This document shows positions 59,098 through 64,000 of a stretch of DNA of 64,000 bases, one piece after another (positions within the stretch are counted from its first letter, which is position 1; every line of letters begins with the position of its first letter). Origin of the DNA: Mercurialis annua (lineage: Eukaryota > Streptophyta > Magnoliopsida > Malpighiales > Euphorbiaceae); the NCBI RefSeq assembly GCF_937616625.2, contig NC_065573.1, forward strand, positions 12,291,001 through 12,355,000, given 5' to 3'. The notes under the pieces were generated by a model. The model did no database searches and was not told the DNA's origin. It saw nothing but the letters and a program-made list of their open reading frames with translations. Position numbers and translations under genes: made by a program.

Positions 59098-61449
59098 TGT
59101 GGACACCTATTTTCCGGACAAGTAAAAAAACGATATGATATTAAGGCATCCAATGATGATTTTCAAAGAAAATCGTCTGGGTGACGAGCTATCGATCCGT
59201 TTGTATGACATCAAGCAGACAAATAAGTGCGCAACATCAATCTTGAGGCGTTAATATGTAATTAGCCGCGAATAGCCCATAAAAATCCAAAGAAAATGTA
59301 GTCTAAGTCTAGAAATGGGACTAGTTGCAGTTTCTTAGAAGTTTATGGGCCAATTTGCAAGTTTGACTGGCTGAAATTGACCATAACCAAACTCATTGGG
59401 TCCCAGGAGTCATTTTAGACACTTTTAGGGACCAAATAGTGACATTAGACACACTTAACCCCTAGGTAAATAATTAATTCGAATTTAATTAGTAAAATAG
59501 TAAAAAAAAGGTGAACTAATCATATCTTCTAACAACTTCCATCTCTTAACACTTCTTCTAACTAGACTAGGACTCTGACATTGTTAATTACCGATTTAAC
59601 CGACTTATGCCCTAAGCTAACCCATAGTAAATTACCAGAATAATCGACTTAACTTCCAAGCTACCTCCAACACTATAAATAGGAACCCTAGGCAGCTTAG
59701 CCAAGGGGCCGTAAATTCAAACCCTGGCCGAAGCCCTGCACAATTTGACAGACGAACAAACACCCAAAAAATACCAGTCCCAGCTGAATCAAACAAGGCA
59801 CACACACACACAAACACCAGTCAACAAGACAGCATAGGACGATTCAATCCTTCAAGAACGCCCTGCAGCGCACTGATCCAAGCTGGATTCTTCATCCGGA
59901 TCACCAAGAAACGAGCCACGGATTCAAAACGGTACCCCTGAGGGCCCAATATCATTATTTCTAATTTTCATGTTTATATCATCATATTTGCTGTTTACGT
60001 GGTTTGTTGCGTGTTTTGGGCATTCTGAGTCGTTTTTTCCCATAAACGGCCTCAAAATCGTCGCCAGACATCTATTTTTTTCAATTTAATTGCTGCCCAG
60101 AAACTTTTGACCTGTTTATGAGTTTGTTCTCATGTACCTTACTCGAAAACGAACCTGACGCCTCAAAAATGGACGAAAACGGACCTAAAACGAACTCGGA
60201 ACGGCGAAAACGAGCTGCAGCGTCGGCAGAAGACTTGCTAGCGGCTCCAGAACACTCTGGCACGGCGCCAGAGTGGTATTGCGCGGTGCCACACCATGTG
60301 GCGCTAGCGCCACAACTCCCTCTCTCCTGAAGAACAGCCCCAGAATGTTCCCAGATCTCCTACAACGTTATTCGGACCCGAAAATGTTTTTCTAGGCTCA
60401 TTCAGACTCGGAATTAGGCCCGATTCGAAGCCCAGAATTGTATTTTTCATTACCTAGCTGTTTTTTTGTAGTTAATGGGCCAGGCCCTATTGTAATCCGG
60501 GCCTCGAAGCCCAAATATTGTAAACTGGAAATAAACCGGGCTCAAATCCCAATAGACCACAAACCCATCCACTTCCAGAAGCCGTACCGGGATAATTCAA
60601 ACTCCGAATCAACCCTGGTTTAGACCAACAAAACCGTATCGACGAGACGAACAACTCTCGTGTTCCAGCCAAAGACTAGTTCGGACCAAAACGACCTCCA
60701 AACGGGTCGTGAGTGCAGCCCACTCACAAAGTCAATGAGGTTTAAAAGTATTTCTAACCTTGTATGTATATCAACTGTAAATTGTTATGCTTGCAATGTT
60801 TACTTCTTTCAAACTAGCCCAGCCCAGTCCATCATTAACAGGCTAAAGGACAAACCACCTCAAAAAAATCAAATCCAGTCCAACAAATCACCTAAATGAC
60901 ATAGGTTAATCACATGGATATGTAATTAGAATGTGTGTAGACTTTAAAGATGGCTAATAAAATCAACAAAACTTAGACATCCTAATAGACTATTATGCGT
61001 ACAAATTGACCAGACCATACCTTCACTTGCTTATCTATTAGATAATGCCAGGGTTAGATTAATGATTAGGCCTAAGTGCTATTTTCCATTCCAGATCGTG
61101 TCATATGCGAGTCAAACTTGTTTAAGATGCTTTCATCCCTGATTCCAGCTTTGATATCCTGTGAAACTCCACTTGATTGTCGAGATGAGATAAGGGTAAA
61201 TCCGATAAATAATAAGGAGTGGCTCTTTTAGAGAGTACATGAGAATCGGGATATGTCCACGAACCCGGTCTTTGGCTAGGCGTACGGTAATCTCGCCGGA
61301 GGCGAGTGAGATTACACAGTCGATATAAAATGCAGTCCTAGCACATCTAGGTAGCGACTCCACAATTTATCAACCTTAAACATGAACCGAGTCGACCATA
61401 AGCCTGGGCGAGCGAGGGGACGATCCCTCCGGAACCCGCTCCGCTCACA
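59098..61449 (+). repeat. 3' LTR of Y
   Basis: TGTGGACACCTATTTTCCGG to CGCTCCGCTCACA. It has one more GGCGCC-type palindromic unit (60243-60312) than the 5' LTR. Confidence 0.93.
59674..59681 (+). promoter_or_regulatory. TATA box of Y 3' LTR
   Basis: TATAAATA, followed by GGAACC. Confidence 0.65.
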
Positions 61450-61454
61450 CCAGT
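61450..61454 (+). other. Target site duplication of Y, right copy
   Basis: CCAGT, identical to 48437-48441. Confidence 0.92.
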
Positions 61455-61690
61455 CTCAATGTCATCTGGCAAAGGTGGATATACATCCACTGGTTTTGAT
61501 AATAGACATCGACCAACAAGGTCAGTTAGTGTAGGATTCACTCTTGTGTGTGCAAATTGTGGTAGAGTACATTCACGGGAGTGTTGGGGAAGAAATCCTA
61601 TTGTGTGTTATAATTTTCATCAACTTGACCATATTGTTAGAGATTGTCTACTCAGGATAGGTTTCCTTGAAGAATTTCAAGCTATGGGTT
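61455..61690 (+). pseudogene. Gag zinc knuckles of H (resumed after Y)
   Basis: Frame with two knuckles, CANCGRVHSRECW and CYNFHQLDHIVRDC; the second has Phe where its second Cys belongs. Continues gag of H from 48436. A TAG at 61690 separates it from the next part. Confidence 0.8.
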
Positions 61691-61698
61691 AGAGTAGT

Positions 61699-62910
61699 GT
61701 GGGTGAAAATATACACCATGTGGGTGTAGGCAGGGGACGAGAGAGAGGTAATAGAGGAGGAGGAACATCTTCAGCTATGCAATCTGGATATACAGGCCCA
61801 CCTCATACCCAAGCCAGAGTATTTGGAGTGACGAGGCAAGATGCACCTACTGCACTTGATGTGATAATTGCTACATTTTCTATCTGTAACTGTGATGCAC
61901 ATGTGTTAATTTATCCTGGATCAACATGTTCATTCAGATCACATGAGTTTGCATTACGTGTGCCTGGCATATTAGAACCATTGGGACATGATATATATGT
62001 TTCTATGCCTACTCGGGGTGTTATTATTGTAAATACTATGATAAAATCTTATCCTATGGTTATGGATGGTATGACCATACAAGCTAATTTGGTTGTTATT
62101 CGTTTGAGAGAGTTTGATGTTATATTGGTTATGGATTGGTTGTCAAAACATCATGCCATTATTGACTATAAAAATAAAGAAGTAGTTATGGAGATTCAAA
62201 GGCAGAGGAAAATGATGATTGTTGGGGAAAGGAAAATGATGCCTAATTGTTTAATCTCTGCTATTACTGCAGTTCAATTGATTAAATATGGGTGTCAAGC
62301 ATATTTGGCTAGTGCAATGGATATGACTAAAGTTAGTCCGGGGGTTTTAGAAATTCCAATAGTGAGAGATTTTCTAGATGTGTTTCTTGAGGATTTGCCT
62401 GGATTGCCACCACATAGGGAGGTCGATTTTGAAATTGAAACTATACCTGGAATGGCTCCACTAGAACTGAAAGAACTCAAGAAACAGTTAGAAGAACTAC
62501 TTGATAAGGAGTTCATCAGGCCTAGTATTTCTCCCTTGGGCGCACCTGTGTTATTTGTGAAAAAGAAAGATGGTTTAATGCAATTATGCATTGATTATAG
62601 GCAATTGAATAGGATTATTGTGAAGAATAAATATCTATTGCCATGAATTGATGATATTCTTATATATTCTTGAAGCCATGAAGAACATGAACAACATTTG
62701 AGAATTGTCTTACAAGTTCTGAAAGACAAACAGTTTTACGCCAAGCTTAGTAAATGTGAATTTTGGTTGGTAGAAATAGCCTTTTTGGGGCATATAATTT
62801 CAAAACATGGTGTAAAACCAGATCCATCAAAGATTAAAACTATTCTTGAATGGGAGTCACCAAAGAATGTAATAGAAGTTCGAAGTTTTCTGGGTTTAGC
62901 AGGGTATTAA
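61699..62910 (+). pseudogene. Protease and deleted RT of H
   Basis: Protease: the active site reads [11 protein letters not shown], with Tyr where the catalytic Asp is expected; later [17 protein letters not shown]. The linker [18 protein letters not shown] leads into [14 protein letters not shown] and [17 protein letters not shown]. From there the sequence jumps in frame to IDDILIYS at 62647, losing 240 bp relative to Z, including the first catalytic Asp block. TGA stops lie at 62644 and 62671 and a TAA at 62908. The thumb-connection part follows ([31 protein letters not shown]). Confidence 0.88.
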
Positions 62911-64000
62911 AGAAGATTTGTGAAAGATTTTTCTATTACTGCAAAACCATTGAAAAATTTATTGAAGAAGAAAGCAACTTTCAATAGATAGACACATGTG
63001 AGAAAAGCTTTGAGGAATTAAAGAAAAGGCTTACTTCAGCACCAATACTTTCCTTACCATCTGAAAATGGAGGTTATGTGGTTTATACTAATGCATCAAA
63101 GCAAGGCTTTGGATGTGTATTAATGCAAAATGGAAAGGTTATTGTTTATGCTTCTAGACAATTGCGAACTCATGAAGTAAAATGATCCAACAAATGATCT
63201 CGGACTAGGTGCCATTGTGTATGCATTGAAGACATGGAGACATTACTTATATGGCGAGACCTTTCAAGTTTTCACAAATCACAAAAGCTTGAAATATATT
63301 CCTACACAGAAAGAGTTGAATTCAAGGCAAAGAAGATGGATTGAGTTACTAAAAGATTATGACTGTACTATTGATTACCATCCCGGAAAAGCAAATATTG
63401 TTGCTGATGCTTTGAGTCGGAAGGTTGTGGATCGTATGGTAGGTATGCTCTATTATGATATTGAATATTTAGTTGCACTTCGAGGAATGAACACTTGGTT
63501 GGAGACACATGATGATATCTTATTAGCCACATTACAAGTGAAGCCTTCTATTGAAGATAAAATTAAAGAAACTCAGTTTGAAGATCCTTATTTACAGAAG
63601 ATGAGAAGAAAGGTTGAACAAGGAAAACATGATCAATTTGTTTTGAGAGATGATGGTCTTTTATTAAATTGCAATCGTGTTTGTGTTCTAAATATGGAGA
63701 GCTTGAGGAAGAATATATTAGAAGAAGCTCATAGTGCACCATATAGTATGCATCTTGGAAGTACTAATATGTTTTGAAATTTGAAGACTTACTTGTTTAA
63801 TAAACTGATTCCCTTTGATAAATTGGCTGCATTGTATGTTTCTGAGATTGTTTGATTGCATGGTGTTCCCATTTCAATTGTATCAGACAGAGATCCGCGG
63901 TTTACCTCACACTTTTGGGGTAGTTTACAAAATGCTATGGGTACTAAGTTACACTTCAGTACAACATTTCATCCGCAGACAGATGGGCAATCAGAAAGAA
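62911..64000 (+). pseudogene. RNase H and integrase of H (partial)
   Basis: RNase H begins after frameshifts: [17 protein letters not shown] (catalytic Asp is Asn), [10 protein letters not shown] (Asp to Asn again), [12 protein letters not shown]. The integrase zinc region starts [18 protein letters not shown], then about 100 residues are missing, including the CxxC ligands and the first catalytic Asp. It resumes as FDKLAALYVSEIV and [14 protein letters not shown] with the second Asp, then [11 protein letters not shown] at the window edge. Confidence 0.88.

Larger units (their letters stand above)
48442..61449 (+). mobile_element. Element Y, non-autonomous relative of X with antisense PMD gene
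   Basis: Two full LTRs (48442-50768 and 59098-61449), PBS, leader, PPT and a perfect 5-bp target duplication inside the gag of H. The 8.3 kb interior holds no recognisable gag, protease, RT or integrase; it has the conserved leader, diverse minisatellites and an antisense PMD gene. This is the structure of a large retrotransposon derivative mobilised in trans. Confidence 0.9.
45163..64000 (+). mobile_element. Element H, Tekay/Del-like, split by Y, runs off the window
   Basis: 5' LTR, PBS and gag up to 48436. It resumes after Y at 61455 with zinc knuckle, protease, RT, RNase H and integrase up to the window end; the 3' LTR is outside. It inserted in the integrase of Z; the 5-bp flank TATAG (45158-45162) should reappear after its 3' LTR. 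Confidence 0.9.

Overview
The window is nuclear DNA of a flowering plant, almost certainly a dicot. It consists essentially entirely of nested, decayed transposable elements, and I could support no ordinary host gene. The plant assignment rests on plant-specific families: Tekay/Del-like and Tat/Ogre-like Ty3/gypsy retrotransposons, CACTA (En/Spm) elements with a Transposase_24-like gene and a DUF4216 domain, and plant mobile domain (PMD) genes. Element names below (A, B, CD, EF, X, Z, H, Y) are mine.

Left part, 1-24257, mostly minus strand. LTR A (518-3075), with its primer binding site (PBS), cuts into the internal region of element B, whose 5' LTR is 3995-7476 and holds a foldback MITE. A Tat-like element EF (7634 to about 23460) follows. 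It is split between its gag and protease regions by a complete but decayed Tekay/Del-like element CD (9705-20309, LTRs C and D). CD's gag is broken in turn by a short CACTA element (16265-17238).

Middle part, 24258-45162, plus strand. Element X (24258-41653) is an Ogre/Tat-like retroelement with a truncated 5' LTR, decayed gag and protease, no reverse transcriptase, a CACTA remnant inside it (30753 to about 34061), several minisatellites, and an intron-containing PMD gene in antisense before the 3' LTR. It abuts Z (41654-45162), a Tekay/Del-like gag-pol fragment inactivated by point nonsense mutations.

Right part, 45163-64000, plus strand. H is a Tekay/Del-like element inserted in Z's integrase. 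It is itself split by Y (48442-61449), which has two LTRs and a perfect 5-bp target duplication (CCAGT). Y is a relative of X with no recognisable gag or pol, but it carries the same antisense PMD gene, a conserved leader, and a seven-copy 103-bp tandem array. H continues beyond the window.

How the parts relate: X and Y share LTR architecture, TATA box, PBS, leader, hairpins and the antisense PMD gene. They look like a non-autonomous lineage that would depend on enzymes from a related full element. The PMD copies share intron positions but each has premature stops.
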